From Bacteroidota bacterium (GTDB lineage Bacteria > Bacteroidota > Ignavibacteria > Ignavibacteriales > Melioribacteraceae): DNA of 16,738 nt. The stretch spans positions 1 through 16,738 of the forward strand of contig JAEXUB010000265.1 of assembly GCA_023453125.1 (NCBI GenBank), read 5' to 3'. Every line of letters starts with the position of its first letter. The first letter of the stretch is position 1. The position numbers were made by a program, and so were the translations under genes. The notes beneath the pieces were generated by a model that searched no databases, was not told where the DNA came from, and worked only from the letters and a program-made list of their open reading frames with translations. Positions 1 to 7,310 of this stretch are shown in pieces.

Positions 1-587
1 CTGTAGATGCTCTTTCGCATATCTTTGAGTATTACTTTGACGGGGCAAAGGAATCGGAAATTCAGGATGAGATTGCCGAGGCAATGATGAGAGTAATAAT
101 TAAACACGTGCAAATACTTCTTGAAGATCCGTCAAATTACGATTCGAGGGCTCAGCTTGCCTGGTGCGCTACACTTGCACTCAACGGCTCAACTGCAATC
201 GGGCGGAATTACGGGGACTGGTCGTCGCATATGCTTGAGCATTCCGTAAGCGCGTTTTATGACATTGCGCACGGCGCCGGACTGGCAATTGTTTTCCCGG
301 CCTGGATGAAATATGTATACAAATTCAACGTCAGCAAATTTTCAAGGTTTGCAGAGAAGATATTTAATATTGAAAATGGCACTGATGAAGAAAAGGCAGT
401 TAAAGGAATTGAAGCTCTCATTAAATTCTATAAATCAATCGGTGCTCCTGTAACATTGAGTGAAGCCGGAGTAAAGGAAAATGAAATTGCAAAACTGACC
501 GATAATGCATCATTGAGAGTTCCGTTAGGAAGGTTAAAACAGTTAAGCAGGTCGGATATTGAAGAGATATTCAAACTTGCTTATTGA
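1..587 (+). CDS. Iron-containing alcohol dehydrogenase, butanol dehydrogenase-like (5'-truncated)
   Basis: This is the C-terminal portion (about 194 residues) of a group III iron-dependent alcohol dehydrogenase, an NAD(P)H-dependent oxidoreductase interconverting aldehydes and primary alcohols in the cytoplasm. The reading frame is open from position 3 at the window edge, so the N-terminal nucleotide-binding domain lies upstream and is not visible. The metal-ligand pattern can be seen: an Asp and a His four residues apart in DALSH at the very start, then two His fourteen residues apart in the stretch from HMLEH to DIAHGAG. This matches the D-x3-H ... H-x13-H ligand spacing known from YqhD/BdhA-type enzymes. 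The gene ends with TGA at 585-587, 116 bases before lysW, and is probably a separate transcription unit. The exact substrate cannot be told from this fragment. Confidence 0.9.
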   Translation, partial: VDALSHIFEYYFDGAKESEIQDEIAEAMMRVIIKHVQILLEDPSNYDSRAQLAWCATLALNGSTAIGRNYGDWSSHMLEHSVSAFYDIAHGAGLAIVFPAWMKYVYKFNVSKFSRFAEKIFNIENGTDEEKAVKGIEALIKFYKSIGAPVTLSEAGVKENEIAKLTDNASLRVPLGRLKQLSRSDIEEIFKLAY

Positions 588-703
588 TTTATAAATAAAA
601 ATTAATATCTTTTTGTAGTGAATAAAATAAATAAAGTTGCATTGTTTCCTTAATTTTTATAAGTTCAACGCAATTTTTCACATAATAATGAATAGGAGGA
701 CTT
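588..703 (+). promoter_or_regulatory. AT-rich leader probably carrying the lysine operon promoter
   Basis: This 116-base gap separates the alcohol dehydrogenase from lysW and is the only substantial non-coding stretch before the lysine operon, so the operon promoter most likely lies here. I see no convincing -35/-10 pair: TTGCAT at 637-642 and TATAAG at 658-663 are only 15 bases apart. There is no clear terminator hairpin for the upstream gene. The gap is too short and too poor in stems for a lysine riboswitch. The one firm element is the strong ribosome binding site AGGAGGA at 694-700, three bases before the lysW ATG. Confidence 0.35.
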
Positions 704-871
704 ATGTTCGGTGAATGCCCTGTTTGCGGAGCTGAATTGACTCTGGCAGACGACACTGTAGTCGGTGAATTAATTGAGTGCATCGATTGCGGAACTGAAC
801 TTGAAGTAGTTGATCTGGATCCTGTAGTTCTTGCGGAAGCTCCGCAGGAAGAAGAGGATTGGGGAGAATAA
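704..871 (+). CDS. lysW: LysW, alpha-aminoadipate/lysine carrier protein
   Basis: LysW is a small acidic amino-group carrier protein. The gamma-carboxyl of its C-terminal glutamate is joined to the alpha-amino group of alpha-aminoadipate, which then stays attached while LysZ, LysY and LysJ convert it to lysine. The reading frame is 55 residues, close to the usual 53-56. Two zinc knuckles are visible, CPVCG at residues 5-9 and CIDCG at 26-30, and the protein ends in the diagnostic EDWGE (51-55), with Glu55 as the attachment point. The start ATG at 704 has a strong Shine-Dalgarno at 694-700. It is the first gene of the lysine operon, followed six bases later by homocitrate synthase. The last codons (TGG GGA GAA) also appear to provide the ribosome binding site of the next gene. 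The C-terminal motif makes the identification very firm. Confidence 0.97.
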   Translation: MFGECPVCGAELTLADDTVVGELIECIDCGTELEVVDLDPVVLAEAPQEEEDWGE

Positions 872-876
872 AGTAG

Positions 877-2040
877 TTGGTAGAAGTACTCGACTCGACT
901 CTCCGCGAAGGGGAACAAACCCCCGGTGTTTATTTCGATAAGCACATCAAGCTTGCCATTGCCGATCTCCTCGATGAGATTGGTGTTAGCATTATTGAGT
1001 CGGGGCATCCGTCGGTTACAACCGAAATTTATTCGGCTGTTAAATCGATAGCCCAGAAACATTATAAAGCTAAAGTTGGAGCCCATTCCCGTTCTTTAAA
1101 AGGGGATGTTGAACTTGCTCTTGAATGCGGTGTGGATTTTCTCGGAATATTTTACTGTGTTTCCGATGAAAGGCTTAATACCGTATTTAAAAAAGATCTT
1201 TCAAACGCAATTGAGCAGATCTGCGGAGTAATTCAGTATGCCAAAGAGCAGAAGCCCGATTTGCTTATCCGTTACACACCTGAAGATACTGTCCGCTCTC
1301 AGTTTGAGAATGTTGTTGCTGCGGCCTCGGCGGCGGTTAAAGCAGGTGCCGATATAATCTCTGTTGCCGATACTACCGGTTATATGGTTCCCGGTACTCC
1401 GCGCAATATGTATGATTATATCAAAAACCTTAAATCAGAACTGGCCGCACAGAATCTCTTTCCCAAAATTGCAGTCCATTGCCATAACGACAGAGGATTG
1501 GCGCTTGCCAATGCCATACAGGCATACGAAGCAGGTGCAGAAATTATAGATGCGTCCGTACTAGGACTCGGTGAGCGTGCAGGTATTGTAGACCTGGCTC
1601 AGCTTCTTGTAGTTTTGACATCCGATTTCGGTATGAACAAATGGAACCTTTCTAAACTGCCTGAGCTTTATGAAATAGTCAGCCGCCACTCACAGGTTAG
1701 CATTCCGGTTAATTACCCTGTTACGGGGAAGAATGCTTTTACTCACTGCGCCGGCGTTCATACTCACGCAGCCTCAGTTAATCCGATGCACTATGAAAGC
1801 CTTAGCCCTGAGCTGGTTGGAAGACAGAGAACCTTTTCTCTCGACCATATGTCGGGCATTGCTTCTATCAGATACGCGTTGAATATTATAGGCCACGGCG
1901 ACCTCGAAGAATCCGTTCAGATGGATGTTCTCCAGGAAGTAAAGTCTGTGGGGCAGCGCGGGCGCACAGTTGAACTTTCCGAATTATCACATATCGTAAA
2001 TTCCTGCTTACACAATACTAAGTATAAGAAGAGCAACTAG
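877..2040 (+). CDS. Homocitrate synthase (AAA lysine pathway)
   Basis: Predicted homocitrate synthase, condensing 2-oxoglutarate with acetyl-CoA in the first step of the alpha-aminoadipate route. The 387 residues contain the DRE-TIM signature at residues 5-14 (LDSTLREGEQ), the metal-binding HCHND at 201-205, and a GLGERAG loop shortly after, all typical of the isopropylmalate/homocitrate/citramalate synthase family. The start is an inferred TTG at 877: an in-frame TAG at 874-876 lies immediately upstream, and no later Met would keep the DSTLREGEQ motif. A GGAG at 863-866, inside the end of lysW, can serve as ribosome binding site. Substrate choice within this family cannot be read safely from motifs. 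Homocitrate is assigned because the gene sits between lysW and lysX; 2-isopropylmalate or citramalate synthase are the alternatives. Family certain, substrate likely. Confidence 0.87.
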   Translation: MVEVLDSTLREGEQTPGVYFDKHIKLAIADLLDEIGVSIIESGHPSVTTEIYSAVKSIAQKHYKAKVGAHSRSLKGDVELALECGVDFLGIFYCVSDERLNTVFKKDLSNAIEQICGVIQYAKEQKPDLLIRYTPEDTVRSQFENVVAAASAAVKAGADIISVADTTGYMVPGTPRNMYDYIKNLKSELAAQNLFPKIAVHCHNDRGLALANAIQAYEAGAEIIDASVLGLGERAGIVDLAQLLVVLTSDFGMNKWNLSKLPELYEIVSRHSQVSIPVNYPVTGKNAFTHCAGVHTHAASVNPMHYESLSPELVGRQRTFSLDHMSGIASIRYALNIIGHGDLEESVQMDVLQEVKSVGQRGRTVELSELSHIVNSCLHNTKYKKSN

Positions 2041-2105
2041 CTTGCTCATACATTAAAATATAAAATACATACAAAATAATTTATTAATTTAACTTAGAGG
2101 AAACT

Positions 2106-2960
2106 ATGAGAATAGGTTTATTGCATTCTCTTATCCGCAAGGATGAAAAATATTTAATTGACGAGTTCAACAAAATGCCCGGTGTTGAACTTATAATGAT
2201 TGACGACAGGGAACTGTCTTTTAATCTTGGCCGGGATCATTATGACCTTGATATAGTAGTAGAAAGGTGCATAAATCACTCGCGCGCTCTCCACGCACTG
2301 CGTCTCTTTGAAGCCGCCGGAATTAAATGCGTTAACAGCTACAAAGTTGCTACCATTTGCGGCGATAAACTGCTTACATCAACAGCCCTCGCAGAAAATA
2401 ATGTTCCGCAGCCGGAAGTAAGAGTTGCATTTACCGAGGAATCGGCACTGAAAGCAATTGAAGATATGGGTTATCCGGTAGTTCTTAAGCCGGCAGTTGG
2501 TTCCTGGGGAAGGCTCCTTTCAAAAGTAAACGACAGAGACGCGGCTGAAGCAATTCTTGAACATAAAACCGTTTTGGGCTCTTATCATCATTCGATTTTT
2601 TATATCCAGAAATATGTAGAGAAAAAAGGAAGAGATATAAGAAGCTTTGTTGTAGGCGGGGAATGCATTGCAGCAATCTATAGAGACTCGCCCCATTGGA
2701 TTACAAACACTGCCCGGGGAGGCAAGGCTTCAAACTGTCCCGTTACCGAAGAGATTGCCTCTATCTCCAAAGCTGCTGCTCAGGCTGTTGGCGGAGGTAT
2801 TGTAGCAATCGATCTATTCGAAACCGCAGAAGGGATTAAAGTTAATGAGGTAAATTACACAATGGAATATAAAAACAGCATCACAACAACCGGAGTAAAT
2901 ATACCGGGGAAAATGGCTGAGTATGTAATGCAGGTTGCAAGAGGAGAGATAAATGGATAA
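2106..2960 (+). CDS. lysX: LysX, LysW-alpha-aminoadipate ligase (ATP-grasp)
   Basis: ATP-grasp ligase that joins the alpha-amino group of alpha-aminoadipate to the gamma-carboxyl of the LysW C-terminal glutamate with ATP hydrolysis. It is 284 residues, the usual size. Visible landmarks are the nucleotide-binding strand and glycine loop VLKPAVGSWGRLL (126-138), the TNTARGG segment (200-206), and the acidic metal/ATP motif NEVNYTMEYKNS (247-258). These line up closely with what I recall of Thermus LysX. The ATG at 2106 is preceded by AGAGG at 2096-2100. There is a 65-base gap after homocitrate synthase with no evident terminator, so readthrough is expected. The stop overlaps the lysY start by 8 bases. 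Some relatives also accept glutamate for arginine synthesis (ArgX activity). The homocitrate synthase next door argues for lysine, but dual use cannot be excluded. Confidence 0.95.
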   Translation: MRIGLLHSLIRKDEKYLIDEFNKMPGVELIMIDDRELSFNLGRDHYDLDIVVERCINHSRALHALRLFEAAGIKCVNSYKVATICGDKLLTSTALAENNVPQPEVRVAFTEESALKAIEDMGYPVVLKPAVGSWGRLLSKVNDRDAAEAILEHKTVLGSYHHSIFYIQKYVEKKGRDIRSFVVGGECIAAIYRDSPHWITNTARGGKASNCPVTEEIASISKAAAQAVGGGIVAIDLFETAEGIKVNEVNYTMEYKNSITTTGVNIPGKMAEYVMQVARGEING

Positions 2961-3999
2961 AATAAGAGTATCTATTGCAGGAGGATCCGGATACGCGGGA
3001 GGGGATTTAATACGCCTTCTGCTCCAGCACCCCTTTGCGGAAATATGTCAGGTTACATCCGAAAGCTATTTGGGTAAATTCCTCCATAAGGCTCACCCAA
3101 ATCTGAGAAAAGCTACCCAGATGAAATTTACATCTCTCAACGAACTTGAAGAGTGCGACCTTTTATTCCTCTGTCTGCCTCACGGAAGCTCGATGAAAAG
3201 AATGGATGAGTTCAGGGGGAAGGCAAAGAAAATTATTGATTTGAGCGCCGATTTCAGGATAAACGACCCCGCGGAATATGAAAAATGGTATCATCATCCT
3301 CACGCGCGCCCGGTTCTCCTGAAAGAGTTTGTATACGGAATTCCGGAACTTCACCGGGAGGAAATGAAAAAGGCAAATTACATTTCCAGCGCCGGATGCA
3401 ATGCTACGGCAGCAATACTTGGCCTTTATCCTCTCTTCAAGAATAATCTTATAGATGAGGAAAGGACGGTAATAGAAGTGAAAGCGGGTTCAAGCGAAGG
3501 AGGCAACAAAGCATCCGACGCTTCGCACCATCCGGAACGCTCAAATGTGGTCCGCTCTTATATGCCGACCGGACACAGGCATACTGCCGAAGTACTTCAG
3601 GAACTCGGTTTCGGGAAGAAAATACATGTCCATTTCTCCGTCACCTCAATTGATATTGTAAGGGGAATTCTCGCTACCATTCATGTGTTCCTTAAGGATA
3701 ACCTTGATGAAAAGGAAATCTGGAAAGTTTACAGGAAAGAATACGGCGACGAGCCATTTATAAGAATCGTAAAGGAAAATGACGGAATTTACCGTTATCC
3801 CGAACCAAAGCTCCTCTGGGGTACAAACTATTGCGATATCGGATTCAAAAAAGATGAATTCTCAAACAGGCTTGTGGTTGTAAGCGCAATAGATAATCTT
3901 ATGAAGGGTGCTGCAGGGCAGGCGCTTCAGGCATTCAATTTAATGTACGGTTTCGACGAAACTACTGGTCTGGGTTTTCCCGGCCTTCATCCAATTTAA
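2953..3999 (+). CDS. lysY: LysY, LysW-aminoadipate semialdehyde dehydrogenase (ArgC-like)
   Basis: NADPH-dependent reductase turning LysW-gamma-aminoadipyl-phosphate into the semialdehyde. It is the lysine-pathway counterpart of ArgC (N-acetyl-glutamyl-phosphate reductase). The 348 residues begin with the dinucleotide-binding loop GGSGYAGG (10-17). The catalytic cysteine is Cys149 in SSAGCNAT, followed by the AGSSEGG region and the PTGHRHTAE segment, which probably contributes the catalytic histidine. Length and order are normal for the family. The ATG at 2953 lies inside the lysX stop region (8-base overlap), implying translational coupling. The gene ends one base before the ribosome binding site of the amidotransferase-like gene. 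An ArgC acting on free N-acetylglutamyl phosphate is the alternative, but the operon makes the LysW-bound substrate far more likely. Confidence 0.94.
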   Translation: MDKIRVSIAGGSGYAGGDLIRLLLQHPFAEICQVTSESYLGKFLHKAHPNLRKATQMKFTSLNELEECDLLFLCLPHGSSMKRMDEFRGKAKKIIDLSADFRINDPAEYEKWYHHPHARPVLLKEFVYGIPELHREEMKKANYISSAGCNATAAILGLYPLFKNNLIDEERTVIEVKAGSSEGGNKASDASHHPERSNVVRSYMPTGHRHTAEVLQELGFGKKIHVHFSVTSIDIVRGILATIHVFLKDNLDEKEIWKVYRKEYGDEPFIRIVKENDGIYRYPEPKLLWGTNYCDIGFKKDEFSNRLVVVSAIDNLMKGAAGQALQAFNLMYGFDETTGLGFPGLHPI

Positions 4000-4011
4000 C
4001 AGGAGAATACT

Positions 4012-4650
4012 ATGTGCAGATTATTATTCGTTCGGTCTAATTATGAATTTAATATTGAGGAGCATTTGAAGCAGTTTGCTTCGATTGCTAAGAATAGTAA
4101 GGAATTTCAGGGACATGGATGGGGATGCTCTTTCATTCTGGATGATGAATGGGTCCATTATAAAAATATAAAGCCTGTGTGGGAAGATGACCTTTCCCGC
4201 TTCGGAAAGACTACCAGGCTTATTGCCCATGCACGCAGCGCATTTAAGGATAGGGATATTGCAGTTGAGAATAATATGCCTTTCTATAATGAAGAATACG
4301 TTTTTATCTTTAACGGAGAACTGCGCGGCGTTAAAATTAAAGAAGAAGGACGGATTGGAGCAGAAAAGATATTTAATTTCATTATGCGCTTTTATCAGGG
4401 GGATATGGAAGAAGCTTTGTCAAAGGCTGTTGACCAGATTAAACTCCGTACATCTTATGTGCGTGCAATGAATATTATTATTGCCGACCAGGACTATGTA
4501 TTTGTATCGGCAAATCATAATGAGGATCCGGAGTATTTCACAATGCATATGAAGATGACCGAGGAATCGATGATAATCTGTTCGGAACCCTACCCTGGCG
4601 AATCGGGATGGGATAAAATTCAAAACAATTTTACGGGAATGCTTGTATGA
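4012..4650 (+). CDS. Class II glutamine amidotransferase-like Ntn hydrolase inside the lysine operon
   Basis: A stand-alone class II glutaminase-fold (Ntn hydrolase) protein of 212 residues, resembling the YafJ/EgtC group. The sequence opens MCRLL, so removal of Met exposes Cys2 as the N-terminal nucleophile. Other family landmarks are GHGWG (34-38), HARSA (73-77, with the substrate-binding Arg75), FNGEL (100-104, oxyanion Asn and Gly) and CSEP (190-193). The ATG at 4012 has AGGAG at 4001-4005. The stop overlaps the lysZ start (ATGA, 4647-4650). No synthetase domain is fused to it, and no neighbour needs ammonia, since LysJ takes its amino group by transamination. The family cuts gamma-glutamyl-N bonds: glutaminases cut the glutamine amide, and EgtC removes a gamma-glutamyl group. 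LysW-gamma-lysine contains the same bond and no LysK is present here, so a carrier-release role is an attractive inference. Family firm; function unproven. Confidence 0.85.
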   Translation: MCRLLFVRSNYEFNIEEHLKQFASIAKNSKEFQGHGWGCSFILDDEWVHYKNIKPVWEDDLSRFGKTTRLIAHARSAFKDRDIAVENNMPFYNEEYVFIFNGELRGVKIKEEGRIGAEKIFNFIMRFYQGDMEEALSKAVDQIKLRTSYVRAMNIIIADQDYVFVSANHNEDPEYFTMHMKMTEESMIICSEPYPGESGWDKIQNNFTGMLV

Positions 4651-5438
4651 TAATTATAAAAATTGGAGGCGGAAAAGAAATTAACCTTAAAGGCATTGCT
4701 GCCGATCTTGCCAATGTAAAAGAGCCTTTTGTTATTGTTCACGGCGCTAATGCTGCCAGGGACGAGCTTGCCGCCGGCCTGAATGTAGAGAAGAAAGTTG
4801 TTACATCCCTCTCCGGTTATTCCAGCGTTTTATCGGATGAAACCACAATTGACCTGATGATGATGGCTTATGCAGGGCTAAAGAATAAAAGGATAGTTGA
4901 AATGCTTCAGCAGAACGGAATAAATGCAATAGGACTTTCCGGCCTCGACGGGAGGATGATTGAAGGAAAGAGAAATACCGGTATAAAGGTGCGTGAAGAG
5001 GGTAAGACAAAAATACTGCGCGATTTTTCGGGGAAACCCAAAAAAATAAATATTGCATTGTTAAATCTTCTCATTGAAAACGGATATGCGCCTGTATTGT
5101 GCGTGCCTCTGATTGACGAAAACAGCGTGGCAATCAATTCGGAAAATGACGACATTGTTGCACTCCTTCAGACTGAATTAAAGGCGGATAAAATAATCCA
5201 GCTGATTGAGGCCCCCGGATTTCTTAAGGATAAAAACGATCCCGGCTCGGTAATTAAAAGTATAACGCAGAAAGAACTGGAAGCTTTTGAAAACAGCGTT
5301 GAAGGGAGAATGAAAAGAAAGATTCTGGCTATAAGGAAACTCTTTGAAGCAGGCCCCACTAAAGTTTTTATTTATGACGGAAGAGGGGAAAATCCCGTAA
5401 TTGATGCATTAAACGAAAAAGGAACAATAGTATCATGA
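4647..5438 (+). CDS. lysZ: LysZ, LysW-aminoadipate kinase (ArgB-like)
   Basis: Amino acid kinase that phosphorylates the side-chain carboxyl of LysW-bound alpha-aminoadipate using ATP. The 263 residues show the N-terminal KIGGG (5-9), a VHGAN loop (31-35), the central NAIGLSGLDGR segment and the GRMKRK segment near the C-terminus, all in the order seen in LysZ/ArgB. The loop at 31-35 normally reads VHGG[GS]; here the second Gly is Ala and the next residue Asn, a small deviation in the nucleotide/substrate loop. Otherwise it resembles Thermus LysZ over its whole length. It starts within the stop of the amidotransferase-like gene (4-base ATGA overlap), and its own stop overlaps lysJ in the same way, so the three genes should be translated as a coupled block. 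Confidence 0.94.
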   Translation: MIIIKIGGGKEINLKGIAADLANVKEPFVIVHGANAARDELAAGLNVEKKVVTSLSGYSSVLSDETTIDLMMMAYAGLKNKRIVEMLQQNGINAIGLSGLDGRMIEGKRNTGIKVREEGKTKILRDFSGKPKKINIALLNLLIENGYAPVLCVPLIDENSVAINSENDDIVALLQTELKADKIIQLIEAPGFLKDKNDPGSVIKSITQKELEAFENSVEGRMKRKILAIRKLFEAGPTKVFIYDGRGENPVIDALNEKGTIVS

Positions 5439-6589
5439 CAAATTATAAAGAATTAATTCAGCAGTATGAGATGGACGTATATCCCAGAAGGGATGTTGTG
5501 CTTGTAAAAGGAAAAGGAGCCCGTCTCTGGGATGATCAGGGAAATGAATATATAGACTGCGCGGCAGGCGTTGGAGTGGCCGGAATAGGGCACGCAAATC
5601 AAAAAGTGGCCGATGCAGTATATAAACAGGCGCTCAATCTGGCCGTCTGCCCGAATACTTTTTACAATGATTCAAAAGCGGTGTTTCTTGAAAAGCTTAT
5701 GAAGGTAGTGCCTAAAAATCTTACAAAGGCATTCCTTACCAATTCAGGCACCGAAGCAATTGAAGCCGCAATTAAATTTGCCCGCTTTGCCACTAAGAAA
5801 ACCGATTTTATTGCAGCTATGAAAGGATTCCACGGGCGTACAATGGGTGCACTCAGCGCTACGTATAAAGAGGAATATAAAGAAGGTTTTTATCCTCTCG
5901 TTGAGGGATTCAGGCATGTTCCCTTTAATAACTTCGATAAACTTGCCGCAGCGGTTACTGATACTACGGCAGGCATTATTCTTGAACCGGTGCAGGGAGA
6001 AGGGGGAATCAATATAGGAGACAAGGAATATTTCCAAAAGGTAAGAGCGCTCTGCAATGAAAAGAATATCATTCTTATTATAGATGAAATCCAGTCCGGT
6101 TTCTGCCGTACCGGTAAAATGTTTGCAATTGAGCATTTCGGAATAGAGCCGGACATATTAACAATTGCAAAGGCTGTAGCGGGAGGATTCCCGATGGGAG
6201 CCGCAATATGCTCATCAAAAATCAGCATTCCGGTAAGCAGGCACGGTTCAACTTTCGGAGGAAATCCGATGGCCTGCGCGGCAGGCGCGGCTGCAATAGA
6301 TTTTATGATGGAAGAAAATCTTGTTGAGCAGGCATCCGAAAAAGGGGAGTACTTTATAGGATTGCTTAAACAGGAAAATCTTTCAAAGGTGCGCGAAATA
6401 AGGAATCTCGGACTTATGATTGGAATTGAAATTAAGGAGAAAGCTCAGCCTATTCTAATAGAACTTCTTAAGGAAAAGATTGTAGCCCTTCCGGCAGGAA
6501 CCACGGTAATAAGGCTGCTTCCCCCTCTGGTGATCTCTAAAGAAGACCTTAAGACTGTGGCCGATACTTTAATACGATTGCTCCGTTAA
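5435..6589 (+). CDS. lysJ: LysJ, LysW-aminoadipate semialdehyde aminotransferase (ArgD-like)
   Basis: PLP-dependent class III aminotransferase that converts LysW-bound aminoadipate semialdehyde to LysW-gamma-lysine with glutamate as amino donor. It is the paralogue of ArgD (acetylornithine aminotransferase). In its 384 residues I see the phosphate-cup NSGTEA (103-108), GFHGRT (131-136, aromatic residue stacking on PLP), IIDEIQSG (215-222, with Asp217 pairing the pyridine nitrogen) and TIAKAVAGG (243-251, with Lys246 as the Schiff-base lysine). The start ATG lies in a 4-base overlap with lysZ, preceded by an AAAAAGGA stretch. It is the last gene of the operon, since a strong terminator follows 27 bases downstream. 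It may also serve as ArgD if the genome has no separate copy. Confidence 0.93.
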   Translation: MTNYKELIQQYEMDVYPRRDVVLVKGKGARLWDDQGNEYIDCAAGVGVAGIGHANQKVADAVYKQALNLAVCPNTFYNDSKAVFLEKLMKVVPKNLTKAFLTNSGTEAIEAAIKFARFATKKTDFIAAMKGFHGRTMGALSATYKEEYKEGFYPLVEGFRHVPFNNFDKLAAAVTDTTAGIILEPVQGEGGINIGDKEYFQKVRALCNEKNIILIIDEIQSGFCRTGKMFAIEHFGIEPDILTIAKAVAGGFPMGAAICSSKISIPVSRHGSTFGGNPMACAAGAAAIDFMMEENLVEQASEKGEYFIGLLKQENLSKVREIRNLGLMIGIEIKEKAQPILIELLKEKIVALPAGTTVIRLLPPLVISKEDLKTVADTLIRLLR

Positions 6590-6615
6590 TCCCCCGAAAT
6601 CTGAAATATTCATTT

Positions 6616-6638
6616 AAGGCGCCCCGGCGCCTTTTTTT
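6616..6638 (+). terminator. Rho-independent terminator of the lysine operon
   Basis: A GC-rich hairpin with arms AAGGCGC and GCGCCTT (7 base pairs, 6616-6622 with 6627-6633, 4-base loop) runs directly into seven T residues at 6632-6638. It lies 27 bases after the lysJ stop and separates the lysine operon from the sigma factor operon. Confidence 0.9.
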
Positions 6639-6724
6639 GCTTTTTCAGCAAATAATTCCCATTTGCCCCCTCAGGTAAAACTTTTAATCAAATCGGATAT
6701 CGGGAAAAACCTTCTTTAAATGGA

Positions 6725-6753
6725 TGTAACATTTTGATAAATTGCCCTATCTA
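6725..6753 (+). promoter_or_regulatory. Candidate ECF-type (autoregulatory) promoter
   Basis: TGTAAC at 6725-6730, a 17-base spacer and TATCTA at 6748-6753 resemble ECF sigma promoters, whose -35 box typically carries an AAC core and whose -10 box often contains TCTA or CGTC. It lies 23 bases upstream of the sigma factor start, where an autoregulated promoter is expected. It was found by eye as a single instance, so it is only a candidate. Confidence 0.4.
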
Positions 6754-6776
6754 ATAGGTGAACTAAATAAATAATT

Positions 6777-7310
6777 ATGCCGGCAGATTATTCAGTTATA
6801 GAAGCTAGAAAAGGGAACCAGAGGGCATTTAAAAAGCTCTATGAGGAGAATGTAAATATCATTTACCGCTTCCTCTATCAGTTCTCAAAGAATCCGGACC
6901 AGGTTGAGGAATGGACTCAGAGGGCATTTATTAAAGCCTTCGAAAATATTGACCGGTTTGAAGGAAATTCAAAGTTCTCTACCTGGCTGATTAAAATCGG
7001 CATTAACGAGATGAAAACGGATTTTGCACGGATTAAGGATAAAAAAACAGTCTTTCTTGAGGATGAGCAGTATGATTCGGCTGTATCGCAGGAAGAGGAT
7101 TTTGAATGGAAGCAGGATATGAAGTGGCTTATGGATGATTTAGATGAATTCAAAAAGAGCATTTTTATCCTCTATGAAGTAGAAAATTATTCGCATGCCG
7201 AAATTGCCGGCATGCTTAATATAAGCGAGGCTCTTTCAAGAACAACTTTATGCCGCGTCAAAAAAGAATTAAAGGAAAAATGGATTAAAAGCAGAGGTAA
7301 ATATGATTAA
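6777..7310 (+). CDS. ECF (sigma-70 family) RNA polymerase sigma factor
   Basis: A 177-residue extracytoplasmic-function sigma factor with only the two conserved parts. Region 2 covers roughly residues 10-82, including the RFEGNSKFSTWLIKI stretch typical of regions 2.3/2.4. Region 4 covers roughly 115-168, with a helix-turn-helix around 139-163 (YSHAEIAGMLNIS, then LSRTTLCRVKKEL). The linker between them is short and acidic. The first possible start is the ATG at 6777; no strong Shine-Dalgarno is seen directly before it. The stop overlaps the next gene, a one-TM protein, by 8 bases, which suggests the neighbour is its anti-sigma partner. The signal and full regulon are unknown; the DUF4097-like gene two places downstream is the obvious first target. 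The family call is firm. Confidence 0.93.
   Translation: MPADYSVIEARKGNQRAFKKLYEENVNIIYRFLYQFSKNPDQVEEWTQRAFIKAFENIDRFEGNSKFSTWLIKIGINEMKTDFARIKDKKTVFLEDEQYDSAVSQEEDFEWKQDMKWLMDDLDEFKKSIFILYEVENYSHAEIAGMLNISEALSRTTLCRVKKELKEKWIKSRGKYD

Noticed and set aside
588..703. Lysine riboswitch (L-box) before the lysine operon
   Set aside because: The gap is only 116 bases, is AT-rich and lacks the multi-stem layout; an L-box needs roughly 170 bases or more.
589..1086. Minus-strand open frame of 165 codons covering lysW
   Set aside because: It lies opposite two well-supported + strand genes (lysW and homocitrate synthase), and its translation is low-complexity with no recognisable domain.
4012..4650. 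Ammonia-supplying subunit for a synthetase in the operon
   Set aside because: No neighbouring enzyme consumes ammonia; LysJ uses transamination and LysX joins amino acid to carrier directly.
5744..6228. Two overlapping minus-strand open frames inside lysJ
   Set aside because: Both are antisense shadows of a clear aminotransferase; no ribosome binding site or domain supports them.
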